64,000 nt of DNA, from positions 1,736,001 to 1,800,000 of the forward strand of contig CM023534.1 of assembly GCA_013350335.1 (NCBI GenBank). Reading direction: 5' to 3'. The notes under the pieces were generated by a model. It saw nothing but the letters and a program-made list of their open reading frames with translations, did no database searches and had not been told where the DNA came from. Shown piece after piece: positions 22,586 through 34,499 of the stretch. The translations under genes were made by a program, and so were the position numbers. Source of the DNA: Chimonanthus salicifolius. Its lineage: Eukaryota > Streptophyta > Magnoliopsida > Laurales > Calycanthaceae. The first letter of the stretch is position 1. Each line of letters starts with the position of its first letter.

Positions 22586-23035
22586 TCATAGGTTCTCCAA
22601 GACATATCCGATGGAATCCTTGTAGTTTCTCAAAAAATCAGAAGCAATCTTTACAATCATCTCGGAAAGCCCCTCGAAAACCTCGGGCAAGATTTCTGAG
22701 AAGTCGTCAAGTGAGTCTTTTGTCTTCTGAATGAGTTCTCCGATGGCGGAGGTGGTGTGACCAACAGACCCTGTAATGGCTTCTATAAGAAGATCATAGC
22801 AGCTGGAAAGAAGAGACGCAGTGGCATCTAAAAGTAGGTGGAGAAGAAACTCAAAGACGGTCATGACTCCACTACTGGCATGGTCGAGAACAGTGCTGAT
22901 AGCAATGCCGGGGACTTTGATTGCTTGGATTGCAACTACTACAAAATAAGCGGCACCCATGAAGATCATATGACTGGCAATGTTGGCCAACGTTGTCAAA
23001 GCCCAAAACACGAATTTAAACACCAAAGCTGCCAT
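22586..23035 (-). CDS. Small membrane-associated protein of unknown function (149 aa)
   Basis: A single uninterrupted frame starts at the second in-frame Met (MAALVFKFVFWALTTL); the upstream Met-led stretch lies in the likely 5' UTR. Residues 4-36 are strongly hydrophobic (one long or two short membrane segments). Residues 50-90 are hydrophobic and probably helical, and residues 95-149 form an acidic amphipathic region (KDSLDDFSEILPEVFEGL). I do not recognise a named domain. It resembles small uncharacterised single-exon plant proteins with a MA-V-FKxxxWAL start, but this is from memory. A TATA box on the same strand about 90 bp upstream supports expression. No neighbour suggests a role. Confidence 0.72.
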   Translation of the reverse strand: MAALVFKFVFWALTTLANIASHMIFMGAAYFVVVAIQAIKVPGIAISTVLDHASSGVMTVFEFLLHLLLDATASLLSSCYDLLIEAITGSVGHTTSAIGELIQKTKDSLDDFSEILPEVFEGLSEMIVKIASDFLRNYKDSIGYVLENL

Positions 23036-23114
23036 TTCTGTGTGTTTTTTCCTTTTCGTCCACTGTTTTCTTGGAAAGAGAACCTTCAACTCGAAGGAGA
23101 AGGTCAAGGACTAG

Positions 23115-23127
23115 CCCTCTTATAGAC
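23115..23127 (-). promoter_or_regulatory. TATA box of the small membrane-protein gene
   Basis: On the minus strand the sequence reads TCTATAAGAGGG. It is 80-92 bp upstream of the start codon at 23035, which leaves a 5' UTR of about 50-60 bases. Confidence 0.6.
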
Positions 23128-23379
23128 GAGCTTAGTCATACCGTGTAAGCTTCATGTTAGATTTCGGTTTTGCATTGTTATATTGGGTAAACGCTTAGCT
23201 TTCCTTTATTTTATGTGCTTGTGAAATCATAAAATATTGATTTCTGATCAAATAAACCTTGTTAATAAAATAGAGCCCTCATTGAAATCTAGACTTTGGA
23301 AATTTTGTTCCTAAACAAGTTTATTTTTTGAATTTACGTCCATTAAAACCCTCACAGATGATACCTCTATCCCTTAAAG

Positions 23380-23513
23380 TGTTGGAGCCACTGTGAATGA
23401 GTCTCATATTGGAAGTATAGAAGAAGATTTAGAGGTAAAGGGTTTAAGTCACTTCACCTAACAGACTAGTCTTTAGGATGGAAGTCCAGATCCTAACAAG
23501 TGGTATCAAAGAC
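23380..23513 (+). mobile_element. TRIM-like remnant: one short LTR plus primer-binding site
   Basis: A 119-bp segment begins TGTTGGAGCCACTGTG and ends GATCCTAACA (23498). AG and then TGGTATCAAAGAC (23501-23513) follow directly, close to the tRNA-Met-type primer site TGGTATCAGAGC. No second LTR was found downstream, so the 3' part has been lost. Confidence 0.6.
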
Positions 23514-25999
23514 AAGTCACATGCTATCCAAGGGTTGAAAAAATGAAAAAGTTCGATACATCTGTCGCAAAGTTTTTATTTTTTTATTTTTTTTACGTAA
23601 AACCACCAATATTGAACAATATCGGTAATATATCGTCGATATAAAACTCATTATCAAATGATAGAGCCAACAGCTGACGGAGTATAATGGAGCTGAACAT
23701 TTGGTTGTCAATAAGCTTCCGGTGAAGCCTATAATAGAAATAAAATTAGAACTATTGAAAATACAAGACACCAACTGTAATCACCACCTCAATAAAATAT
23801 CGAATAGTGACGTTACAATATGAGATAGTGATACATTGCATTCAAGTATTAGTGTTCCAATTTTATTTTAATGATAATTTGATATTGTCAAATAAAAGGA
23901 ATTTTATTTTAGTGGTAATTTCCATCTCTAGGATTCATTGATAGCCCTATATATGCTCTGATTAAGTACTTATGAAAGAATGAAAGATTTCGCAAAGCAT
24001 AGCTTGAGCAGGGAGGTGGCTTCCCCTGATATTGGAATCTATTAAACAAAATTCTTCCTCTGATTAACTTGTTATAATTGTATATTTCATTAGTGTCAAC
24101 TTCTCTAATCACGGAATTGTAAATTGATTATTGATTGATTGTTTCTTCTTCAAGAGGTCTGTAAATTCTATATATCTGCGTCTCAATGAGAAAATCTGTA
24201 AGCCATTTTCCCAAATTTCTACATGATAAAGAGCAGACGATATGACCTCAGGTGACTGGGAAACCTCAAACTCCCTTCTCTAATGTCCCTGTATACTCTA
24301 TTGTCTCTTCCTCCCCGAAGGACACCTTCTTCTCATCTCACACAGCAGAACGGGAATTCCTCTTGGACCTAATTTCTGTTCGAACCAGATCTTGCATCTC
24401 ATCATCAGCGTTTTTTTTTTCAAAGCCCATATAGTTGTTCACTCCCAAAATCTACATTTACTTCCCAGTGCCCTCTTCGTCAAAGCAACAGTCTCCTGTG
24501 CTTTGTTTTGGACTTCCAGCCCACGCTTCCTTTTGTCTCGCCCAGAACTCTCACCGTTGGCAAATCTCTCTCATGATCGTCACTTGCTTTGCTCTCCCTC
24601 GCCTCTGCTGCCCTGCCGTCGGCCATCCCACCATCGTTGACGCCATCCAATTTGACTCCGAACCGATCCACGTGGCCATCCTTCACCTGCTCCACCATAT
24701 ATCTAGCTGTCAACCTAAATACTGTTATTATTATTATTATTGTTTTTTATGATCAAGGTGTCTAGGGTCTACTGTATTTAGACATAGGATATTTTAATTC
24801 AATTATTCTTTGAGACATATGCAAGTTTTCTAATCTACACGTAAAAGATAAACAACTATGGAGAGTGTTCCAAAAGAGTGTTCACCATTTAAATTATAAA
24901 CCAATGAAAAGAAGACAAGCTCAGATATAGCTTCCCCTTGTTTTTAAAATTTTAATAAACCACATTCTCTAAGGTTACATCAGTACAAAAAGCAGGGAGA
25001 GTGCCCTTTACTGTAAAAGGCCTTCAACAAGAGCCTTTCAAGTTTTGATTGTTGGCTCTGGTTGTAGATGATATCTGATGTACAATATTGTGTTCGATTT
25101 TTCCACGGATTGATGTGTCAAATAGAGATCTCATTAGACACATATATATAATATGAGACAAATAAAACAAGAAGAAAATTTAAAAAATTACCCGAGTTTT
25201 CTCATAAATATTAAAAAATTTAATTTTCATAAAAATCTGAAGAAACCCTTTTTGTTAAAAGTCAAATTAAATTCACCATAGCTTGCCATATACAATGTTT
25301 ACATGAAGAAATTACATCTATAGACAAAAGTAACAAAATGTGGTTTGTGTTGAAAAAATATACTTCTCTCTCATTTCTTAGTCCCAATAGTAATTTATTT
25401 TGAATGAGAAGCACTACATATTTTTAGTATTTTATTTTCTTTTGAATTATAATTTTTATGGGATTTTTGAGATTTTTTTAAGTACTCATGAGAATTTTTA
25501 ATATTCTCATCATCATTTTTTTTCTTGAACTCATCCGATATTTTTTTTTCCACGTGTCTCAAAGATCGATGCGTGACACCGTGCCCAAAAGGCATAGTAA
25601 CGAGCGGAAGAAGAGAAGAAGAAAAAGATAGTTCAAAATTAAACCATTTAACATTTTATAAACTCCATTTCAAAACACAGTCCTCTTTCAAAAACAGTGT
25701 TTTCTACTTTTGAACCATTAAAAGTTTTGCTCGAGAGAACTAATGCTCTTGTTTTCTGGAGTAGAGGAGAATTCTGCATTGGACCGCTTGAGTAGTTTAA
25801 AGTTCTCAATTTGCATAGAGAATTTGTGGAATGTTTAATTTCTAAATGATAGTTTCATGTTTGGTGGAATTTTTTTTTTTTTAAATTTTTAAATAAAGGA
25901 TTAGTAGCATAGAAAATTTCAATTCCAAGGTTAGTACAATATGTTTAAATGGTTGTTTGCTAGAAGGTAATTTCTTAAAACTCACCCATGATGTGGGAG
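23514..25999. other. AT-rich intergenic sequence; no gene supported
   Basis: A short TTA microsatellite at about 24725-24740 is followed by TTTTTTATGATCAAGGTGTCTAGG (about 24743-24766), which matches the tail of the SINE at 37335-37522 and is probably a 3' fragment. Pyrimidine-rich frames at 24250-24750 have no recognisable protein. A CCACGTGTC motif lies near 25551. Confidence 0.4.
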
Positions 26000-26741
26000 C
26001 AGGGTCGGCTCAACACAAGTTGACGCATAAGGCAAAAATTTTAAATGGGGTCTTCTTAGTATTTAAGATATTATTATAAATAATATTTAATTAAAATTTA
26101 ATTATATAATAAAAAATTATCTAAAATCTAATTTTCTTAGTTTTTAGATGCAAAATTACTGATTAAATTTTTTTATTCAAGTTTTGTTATTATGGAGATA
26201 ATATATAATTGACAATAGCATATAGTTGACATGAGTACACCCAAATAGATCTCTTACCACATAAATATTTCAATGGTTCCCTTAGTGACCTAATATATAG
26301 AGGTCTCTTTTGGGTCTCCCTATGTCCAGAGAAAGCATGAGGCCTGCCTTCCCTCTTTTGATTTCTCTCCTCTACATTTTCTTCTTCGCAGCCCATGATT
26401 AAGTTAAAAAATCGAAAGAGAGAAGGCAGGCCTCATGTCGCCAACAAAGGTTGGTCAGAGGTGTAGCAATCTCAGGTGTCAAAGGGCAGTAAGACACGAA
26501 GATGGTGTTGACTGCATGAAAATGAGGAAGGCAGAGAAGTTCAAATGGAGAATTTTGGGGTTGGTGAAAAGCTGCTGATGGGAATGAAAAAAAAAGACAT
26601 AGCTGATGGGCAGCTAGGGTTCCCAAGTCTTCAAACAAGTACCCCACTCAATCCCATATCTTTTAGTGTGCACGAAGTATTTGGGGGCCTTCTCAAAACT
26701 GGGGCCTAAAGCTAAGTTGCTTTATGGTTGAGCTGTCACTG
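26000..26741. mobile_element. hAT-like non-autonomous element with perfect 8-bp duplication
   Basis: The ends are imperfect inverted repeats: CAGGGTCGGCTCAACAC on the left, and on the opposite strand of the right end CAGTGACAGCTCAACCA. The flanking 8-bp duplication TGTGGGAG (25992-25999 and 26742-26749) is exact. Inside, AGGCCTGCCTTCCCTCTTTT (about 26341) recurs inverted at about 26420. No transposase is present. CAG-starting ends plus an 8-bp duplication fit the hAT superfamily. Confidence 0.85.
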
Positions 26742-26749
26742 TGTGGGAG

Positions 26750-27510
26750 GTCTTTAAGATCAAGTCAACTTCAATATATAGACCACTCTTAGTCTGAACC
26801 CGTATATGTGTAGATTGAGAAGTTTACATATGCACTCTAAGAATTATTTAGGTAAGACGCTCGAACAATTTGATTAAAAAAAGAAAAACAGAATGCCTTC
26901 AATTTTTGCTTTTTTCTTAGAATATCCAATTCACTTGGCGTACTACGAAAAAATGGACCAACATTCATTTATGTCATCTCTACTTTGTCTGTGCATACGG
27001 TCATGCGCCATTGTGCTAGTGTATACACATTTAATATTAAAAGTAGAGAAAATTTGGAGAAAAAATGGCTAAAAAAAGGGAAAAAGATGGGAATAGAAGC
27101 TTGATGACTAGATTTGGTGAGTTGAGTTGAAGAAGTTAATCCACAATTAATATTTAAATAATTTATTTTATTCTTTACCTATTAATTTTAGCCCATGTAC
27201 TCTACCTAGTTAAAAAAAAAATCTTAACTTGTTACTTCAATTTTTCATATTCCAATGTGCTCATATGAAAAGGAAGACCTTTTATTTTCATTTTCTATTA
27301 AAAATATTTTTTCTCTCATTTTCTACTTTTTATTTTTTATTTTATATAAATTAAGGTCGGATCGAGTTGAATAAAATAAAATTTGAGTTGGATCGGGTCA
27401 AGTTAAGTTAAAAAGAAAAATGTTATTACCCGTTTCGGCCCATTGGTATTTTAACTTAACCTATTTATGAAACGGGTTGATACGACCCAACTTATCTCAA
27501 ATGATTTGAC
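26750..27510. other. AT-rich intergenic sequence; no gene supported
   Basis: No reading frames or recognisable elements. Repeated phrases such as GGTCGGATCGAGTTGAATAA and GGATCGGGTCAAGTTAAG at 27350-27420 recall the sequence beyond 30750, so the SINE and solo LTR may sit inside a larger old repeat. Confidence 0.35.
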
Positions 27511-27641
27511 TCAATCATATTTTTTTTGGATTAACACGTGGGAAATTTAGATACACTCCTAGTAAAACTCCCATAGATGAGCCTACTACCCCTAAGGCAC
27601 ACCAAAGGTTAGGGCATGTGGGTTCGAACCCGCAACCTCCC

Positions 27642-30600
27642 TGTCACGCCCCGACCCGACCAGTGGGCCCGGAACGCCACTGATTTTTTTTTTTTTTTGG
27701 AAGATAAACTGAACCATAAGTATTCTTACTGGGCCGGATTCAACAGTTAAGCCCAGCGGTTACACATTAGCCCGTCAAGTGGACTCAAACATGTACCATA
27801 TGCTTCCCAAAAACCAAGATATAACAACATCAACACATAACATGTTCAAATCAAAACTATCATTGATTGATACAAAGCATAGGAAATCAACTATTGATTC
27901 ATCATTCCAAACATTGTCTCAAAAGGCAACATGGCATATTACATCAAATGGACATAAATTAAGTACCACATCCGGTACTTAAAAAGACAACGGTTCCAAG
28001 AACCAACAGAGAAAGATCAGGGCATTCCCCTCCAGGGGAATCCCAAAACACTGCTTTAGCTCAAACGCCCTAAGCCTGAAAGAGAGGGTCCTCCTCCTCG
28101 GGTTCATCGCCTGAAAGGTGAGTGGTGTGAGTTAACTAGCCCAGTGAAGGATAATTAACAATGCACATTAAGTAAATATAAAACAGGTTAGCAACAGTTC
28201 AATAATATCACATGCTTGATAAAAATAAGCATAATTCCAAGTAATATATCAATATCATGAAACCACTGCCATTATCCACCGTAACGCCTGCCGACTACAC
28301 TGAGACCAATATTAAGTCCCGACACGGTCAAAATACATCCTTGCAAGTACATCTCCGGCTCTGACTTAGCCGATACTGACATCCTCAAGTCAGCAACTGA
28401 CGACAGCATGGTCCGCCCATGGTCTAGTAGACATAAACCATCTCTCATATGGCCGATATTGGTTCAATAGTCCAGGTACGTAGAAGCAGTCTTACATACA
28501 CATACGATCAACACCGTAATATCAAATCATCACAGCACTCTTACCATAGTGCATCATGTATAGGCACATGAGTGGGTTCATCAAAACCGAAACCACTCAT
28601 TGCTCAATATAGCACATGTTTACAAAATCTGCAGTGTTAAGTTCCCTCACCGTTCTGTGTGGTTTACGCGGTCTCTATTCAAACAATATACAAGTGCACA
28701 ATCAATATACATAACAAATACGTAGAATTTGGAAATCATGCATTTTCCCACAAAATATCCAGGGGTTAATGGAAATGAGTCTCCTACTTGGTTTCTATCA
28801 TTTTTAAATCATCCATAAGATAATAATATAATAATAAAAGGGGCTCAGTCCAAACTCATATTGTCTTCTGGGCATTGACCAGATTGACTTATTGAGTGAG
28901 GTCTAGATCATCGGGTCACTTCTCGGTTGTCTTCTGGATAGGACCAGAGCTGACATTTTGAGTAGGCCTCGAGGTCACCCAGTGCCCGACTATATAGCGT
29001 CGGCCTGAAAGTGAATCACTTAGTTCCCAACTAGTGTCCGACTGAAAGCGGATACAATAATATTTACACTATAAATAATAAGAGAAAAGGGGGTTAGTAC
29101 ACTTTTAATTAACAAGGGGGTATAAATCATCACAGCACATAATCTAACAAAAAAATAATTTTTTTTTGAATAAAATAATAATATTTAATTATTTAATTAT
29201 TTATTCATTTTTTTTCTTCAATGGGAGCTAACATTTAAAATTATAAGCGACTATAATCTCAAATAATTTTTTTTTGAATAAAATAATAATATTTAATTAT
29301 TTATTCATTTTTTTCTTCAATGGGAACCAACATTTCAAAACATGAGCAACCATAATATCAAATAATTTTTTTTTAATAAAATAATAATATTTTTTTTTCT
29401 TCTTCTTCCCCGTTCACTGTCTGCAACAGACAGTGAACAGTAAAACCGAAAATGGGAAAAGGGTGATTTTCTGGACTCGGTTTTTATATCTAACCGGTCC
29501 GATGGATTCCTCAAGGAGTCCTCTTTCCATAGGGAGAGGTTTGGAGCTTTGAAACTTAGTGAACCATCCGATCTTAACACCGGAAGCTCACTGATACGAG
29601 AAACCCTAAAATTTTCCTAAATTTTGAAATCATTTTTCTCACTGAAAACAGAGCCAAATTCAAATTTTTTTTATTCAAAACCGATCGAAATTGAAAGGGG
29701 AATGCAGTGGTTACCTTGGATTGAGTTTCTGGGCTGAAATCCAGATTTTTGAAAAAAATCTCCTCTAAGGTACTGTTTCTGAAAAAAAAAGCATAAAGGC
29801 TCGGTTGTGGGTTTATGCAAGAGAGAGAAGGGAGAAGAGAAGCTGGGAGTGAGAACCGAAAACTAAGCTGGTTTAAATAGGATTTTCGGCCGGAAAATCT
29901 AGGATGGGACGGGACGACGGATCGCCGGAAATCCGGCCGAGCAGCAGCACGCCCGCACGCCGTTGATGCTGCTACAGCTTATTGCAGATTTTTCTGCTGT
30001 TTTGCAAATCAGCCCTCCAAGTTTTTCTAAATTGCACAAAGCCCCTAGTTTTAATAAAAAACCTGATTTTTAACTAAAACATGTTGTTAAAAGCTCAAAA
30101 ATTTTGATCCAACCTTACAGATAGGTTGGCTTTTGAAAATCTTAGTTACCATAAAAATTTCAGATTTTATCTCTTATTAAAAATCATTTATTTAAATAAA
30201 AACCATAAATTTACACTATTTACTTAAATAAAGAATTGTTAAAATAAACAATTTAGAAACATCATTTTGAGGTGAAATGAAATAAATAGGCCATTCTTAA
30301 AATGGTCTACTATAAAATACTAATTTCAATTTTTTTTTCATTTTCAAAATCCTTTAAAATAATTAATACTCCCATTTCGGGGTTTTGACGGGCGGGATTT
30401 AAATAGCTTTTTTCTGAAAATAAATTCATTTTAAAATCAGAAATACAAATCCTTTATTTAGGAGAACATTATTTACCAATAATATTCACAAAATCACACA
30501 ATTTATAACAAGTAGGCAAATTACCAAAATGCCCCTCCTAGCTCAACGAGCTGAATCACTGAGTTTTCGGGCTCAGATTGGGCCAAACCTGGGCTTTCCT

Positions 30601-30685
30601 CGAAGCCCTAACCAAATTCCCTGAGATTAGCCGGTTAAACAAACTTAACCAGTTAAAAACACCTAATCTGGGGCAGGGTATTACA
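27642..30685 (-). mobile_element. Solo LTR (about 3 kb) of a long-LTR retrotransposon, minus orientation
   Basis: The segment starts TGTCACGCCCCGACCCG and ends GGGGCAGGGTATTACA on the plus strand, that is TGTAATACCCTG...GTGACA in element orientation. A perfect 5-bp duplication CTCCC (27637-27641 and 30686-30690) flanks it. There is no coding, primer-binding site or second LTR, so it is a solo LTR formed by LTR-LTR recombination. A copy in the other orientation is at 45999-49262. LTRs of this length ending CGGGTCGGGGCGTGACA are typical of Tekay/Del chromoviruses (Ty3/gypsy); that placement is from family knowledge. Confidence 0.88.
29150..29395. repeat. Tandem repeat of about 110 bp inside the minus-strand solo LTR
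   Basis: The phrase AATAATTTTTTTTTGAATAA followed by ATTCATTTTTTTCTTCAATGG occurs at about 29153 and 29265, with a third partial copy at about 29362. The copy of this LTR at 45999-49262 lacks the array and carries a different expansion instead. Confidence 0.7.
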
Positions 30686-30746
30686 CTCCCACTTCCTGAG
30701 ACAGGAGGTAAGCACTTGAGCTACACCCATGTGGGTTCAATCATAT

Positions 30747-31734
30747 TAATTTATTAAATAGATTTAGTCAACCCTACTAAGATTAATAAACTTTATCCAA
30801 CTCATCCCATATACAAAATGGGTTGACCCAATGAGTTTTGACCCAAATGAATTGACTCAATCCAAGTAGACAACCAAGCTTAAATTAATAGACCAAACTT
30901 ACTCCATTTATTAAAAGGTTAACCCGTCTCCACTCAAACCAAGCTTGACCCACTTGTTAAGTGGGTTAAATCAACTTGGACAATCATAAAAAGGTTGACT
31001 AACCCTGTACATAACTTAAATCTTTGTTAAATGAGTTAACCTAATCGAACACTCAATGATGTTTAAATGATTGACAAACAAGGGGGTTGGGTGGGCCAGG
31101 TTGGATTTTGGGCAATGTTAAGCCTGGGCCCGAATTGCTATTGAAAGGCCGCACAAATCTCAAGCTAGATTATAGCTTGAATAAGTCAATTTGGGCATAA
31201 GATCTAATTGTATTTATAGGGTCACGCCCGATTTTCCAGCTTGAAATGCATTCGTTTACTCAGGGTTAAGCTTCTTTAGCCTTTAAATGGAATTCCTTTT
31301 GTATTATTCTATAAAATAAAAATTATATACTACTTAAAATTTTTTATTTATACATGATATCAAATAAAGAATATTAGATTTCTATTGAAAAAATATTAGA
31401 TTTTATAAAATGTGGCTTAGATTTGTACTTTTAGGCCAAATTGAAGCTTTCACATGGTAGGCCCAATCCAACATACATTCTAATCTGGGCTGGCATAATA
31501 GTTTGGGCTCGAAAATGAGCCCATTTAAAGCCCTAGTCAACTTGAACTGCAGTTTTTTCACAGAACCTCACCTCATGCTAGGAACGATTTAAGTTGCACT
31601 ATTTAATTCCAACTTTTAATTAATTTATTAAATGATTGATCTAAACTCATTTGTATATGATCTAAAATACTTTTTAAATAGGTTGACCTAATTCAATAAT
31701 TTCAAATAACTCAATTTGACTCTTAATTAAAATA
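30747..31734. other. AT-rich intergenic sequence; no gene supported
   Basis: Repeated words such as GGTTGACCCAATGAG and TTGACCCAAATGAATTGACTC run through 30770-31010. No coding capacity or defined ends are visible. Confidence 0.4.
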
Positions 31735-32940
31735 AGGGTGGCTATATAGACATTCGACTTTTTTGTCAGGAGACACCAGATTTCAAAATGTTAGAATAAA
31801 ATTACCCTTTTTACCCTTCTATTTTTTAAAAATCGAAGAATCCTTCGTATCATCTGAACGTTCTGCAGAACATTTTTCGTTTGTTCGGACCGTTTGGACC
31901 GTTTGGACAAATATTTTAGAGTAAAAGTCCATCGCTGGGACGAAATTTGTAAACCGTTAAACAGAAAAAAGATGTCCATCGTTCGGACGAAATATCAATC
32001 GCTCAAACAAAATGCCCCACACAACAGAGAGAAAATAAGACGGGGAAGAAAAGAAGATAAAAAAGAAGAGAAGGGTGCTTCCTTCAATGCTTGATGCCAA
32101 AAACCATCCTAGCTGAACCCTTTTTGTACTCAGCTTCCTCTCTCCAACGGCTACAAAATCTTTTCTCCATCTTGGCTCCCACTTTCTTTCTCTATTTTGT
32201 AGGGCTCGTTCAGTTGTGCATAGATTTGGGGATCGGTCCTTGGGGGAGGCAGCAATCAACCAAGGCTGCATGAGGCAGCAGCGTGTGGGTCAGAAGGACT
32301 GAGCACCGGCGAGTGATACGCCGGCGATGGAAGATAGGCTAGGTACGGACGGGAGCGGATAGAAGCCAGTAGCTGTGTGACAGGCAGCGATTGGATCAAA
32401 GGCTTGAGGACAGAGGCGATTTAAGCAGCTGGCCAGGTTAAGTATGTGTAAAGCTCTCAGCGTCCTTACTCGTCAGGTTTTCTCTCCAATCTGCAACCAA
32501 TCTTCAGTGCTCTTCGTTGTACTAAGTAGTAGCGCCCCAACACGCAGAACCCCTTCGCAGTGAGTAGCCTGAATTCCACATCTACTGATGCGTCTATTGC
32601 TCCGATCTACATCTCCAATGTTGACAATCGGGTTTAGAGCGAAGCACCCTTCGCCGCTTCTTTCTTTTCGTCTTTTCTTCCCTCTGTCTTATTTTCTCTC
32701 TCTGTTTTGCAGGTCATTTTGTCATTTCGTCCGAACGATGGACATTTCTTTCTCGTGACGGTTTACAAATTTCGTCCGAACGATGGACATTTACTTTAAA
32801 ATGTTCGTCCGAACGGTCCAAACGTCCGAACAGATAAAAAATGTTCTGCAAACGTTGGGTCGATGCATAGGATTATTCACTTATTAAAAAAGCGAAGAGC
32901 AAAAGGGTGCAGAAAAATCGGGTGTCTATATGACCACCCT
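31735..32940. mobile_element. DNA transposon with subterminal TTCGGACGAA arrays and foreign core
   Basis: The left end AGGGTGGCTATATAGACA is mirrored by GTGTCTATATGACCACCCT on the right, with TAAAATA flanking both sides. Both subterminal regions contain the same words in opposite orientation: CATCGTTCGGACGAAAT and GACGAAATTTGTAAACCGTT on the left (about 31925-31995), and AACGGTTTACAAATTTCGTC and CGTCCGAACGATGGACAT on the right (about 32715-32830). The middle (about 32100-32690) has higher GC, unlike the ends, and may be a captured host sequence. No transposase is seen, so it is non-autonomous. The superfamily is uncertain. Confidence 0.8.
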
Positions 32941-33990
32941 TAAAATAATTAGTTTATAAAATAAGTTGATGCAATCTCAAAAGATGAAAAATTTTAAATA
33001 AATTAACTAAGTTTATCTATCGGAGGGTATAAGAAATCAATATAGATGATTGATTAAATGAGTTAAATCAATTTTATTTGATTTATTATCAAGTTTTCCT
33101 TATCATGATTAATGATAGATAAGTATAAGAAAAAAATTTAAACTAAAAACATGATTTTTATTAAATTATTTAAAAAATTTTCAAAATTTCATTTTTCATT
33201 AATATCCATTTTTCCAAGAGGACATGCAAACATGAATTTTCCCCTATAGCCGCTTCTCATAATCTGGAGGGTAAAGAGTGGCTAACTCGTGCGCCCTGGG
33301 CATGCATCACATTCACATTTTAGGTGGGCCTTTTGAGATAGGGTTAACTCTATTTGAAATATGTATTTTTTAGATAATATTTATTATAAAAATAAAAATT
33401 ATAAATATATGATTTTCAAGAGTTTAAAAGTCAATGATAGAAATGATAAGATTTTTATAAATTTTAAATGAATGATGAGATCAACTCAGAATATATTAAA
33501 ATTGACGAGTCTCAATCATGTATGAGATGATAAGGGTCTCAAGTGAACCCATATTAGGGTTTAAATTTTTTGTCAAACATTCGAGATATTAACGGTAATT
33601 GATAATATCGGAATATTTTCAAATTCTCATATTTTTATCAAAAAATCTTGTGAAAAATATAATACTTAAAAAATAATAAAAATAGTAATTAAATAATTAT
33701 TAAATAAAAAATTACCAAGAATTTACCATCATGATATTATCATTTATCACATTTTTAACATGATTATATCGATAATTTATTAATGTCCATTAATATTTGT
33801 CAAGATAAATTTGAAAATATTAATGATATTTGTGACATAGTCGATGGGACGCATTAAGTCATATTCCTCTACACTTAGTTTCCCCATCTCCATCTGCATC
33901 TTATATATATTTTTCAGATGATGTTTTTTAATAAAAATAAAATTTATGATTTTAAAGAATTTAAATGTTAATAGTAAAAATAATAATTCA
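32941..33990. other. AT-rich intergenic sequence; no gene supported
   Basis: Low-complexity AT-rich sequence without frames of note. The short AT-rich frame at 33780-33995 has no recognisable features. Confidence 0.4.
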
Positions 33991-33994
33991 GACA

Positions 33995-34400
33995 CCTAAA
34001 TTTTTTGCCTCTACACACCTATTTTCAAGTTTTTGAGTGAAATTATCATTCTAACCCCTATGTTCTAATTCATCCGAACGAACTGCTAGTTCATTCTTAA
34101 TTCGTTCGGATGAATACCCTCATCCGAACGAATACCTTAGTGTATTTTTAGTTTATTCAAATGAGTGTTCATTCGAATGAAATACCATATATATGTCAAT
34201 CATTCATAAAATTCGACTCATTCATTTTAATAAACTGCTAGTTCATTCGAACGAAAAATTAGATTGAGGTGTTCATTCAGATGATTGTATTCATTCAAAC
34301 GAATTGAGAATGAACTGAATAAATTAAAAGAGAAGTAGAATAATAATTTCACCTTAAAAATTTGAAAATAAATATACAGAGACAGAAAATCCGATAATCT
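33995..34400. mobile_element. MITE-like element with inverted CATCCGAACGAA words
   Basis: Imperfect inverted ends of about 40-55 bp: CTCTACACACCTATTTTC and GTGAAATTATCATTCTA on the left (34009-34053) mirror TAGAATAATAATTTCACC and GAAAATAAATATACAGAG on the right (about 34336-34381). Between them lie CATCCGAACGAA (34072, 34121), its inverse TTCGTTCGGATGAA (34101) and diverged copies. It is about 400 bp long and non-coding. It sits about 750 bp upstream of the ANKRD13-like start codon, where it could affect that promoter. Exact ends are approximate. Confidence 0.65.
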
Positions 34401-34499
34401 ATTTGGCTGGCCTTATTTTATGTATATAAATTTTGAAAAGGATTTGACAGCGTATCAGGTGGTAAGGGTCGAAGTCCAAATTTTTTTTTTATCGTTCAC

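Larger units (their letters stand above)
27521..30736 (-). mobile_element. tRNA-derived SINE, split by a solo LTR
   Basis: On the minus strand the SINE starts near 30736. Box A (TAGCTCAAGTGCT) is at 30723-30711, then there is a break at the solo LTR. It resumes at 27641 with box B (GGTTCGAACC, 27630-27621) and ends in an eight-base A tail (27528-27521). Without the LTR it is about 167 bp. A perfect 10-bp target duplication TCAATCATAT flanks the whole (27511-27520 and 30737-30746). The internal promoter for RNA polymerase III has been split, so this copy can no longer be transcribed normally. Confidence 0.88.

Noticed and set aside
23600..23650. ATATCGGTAATATATCG words near the small membrane-protein gene
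   Set aside because: They resemble the CGGCCGATAT arrays only superficially and lack the CGGCCG core and element ends.
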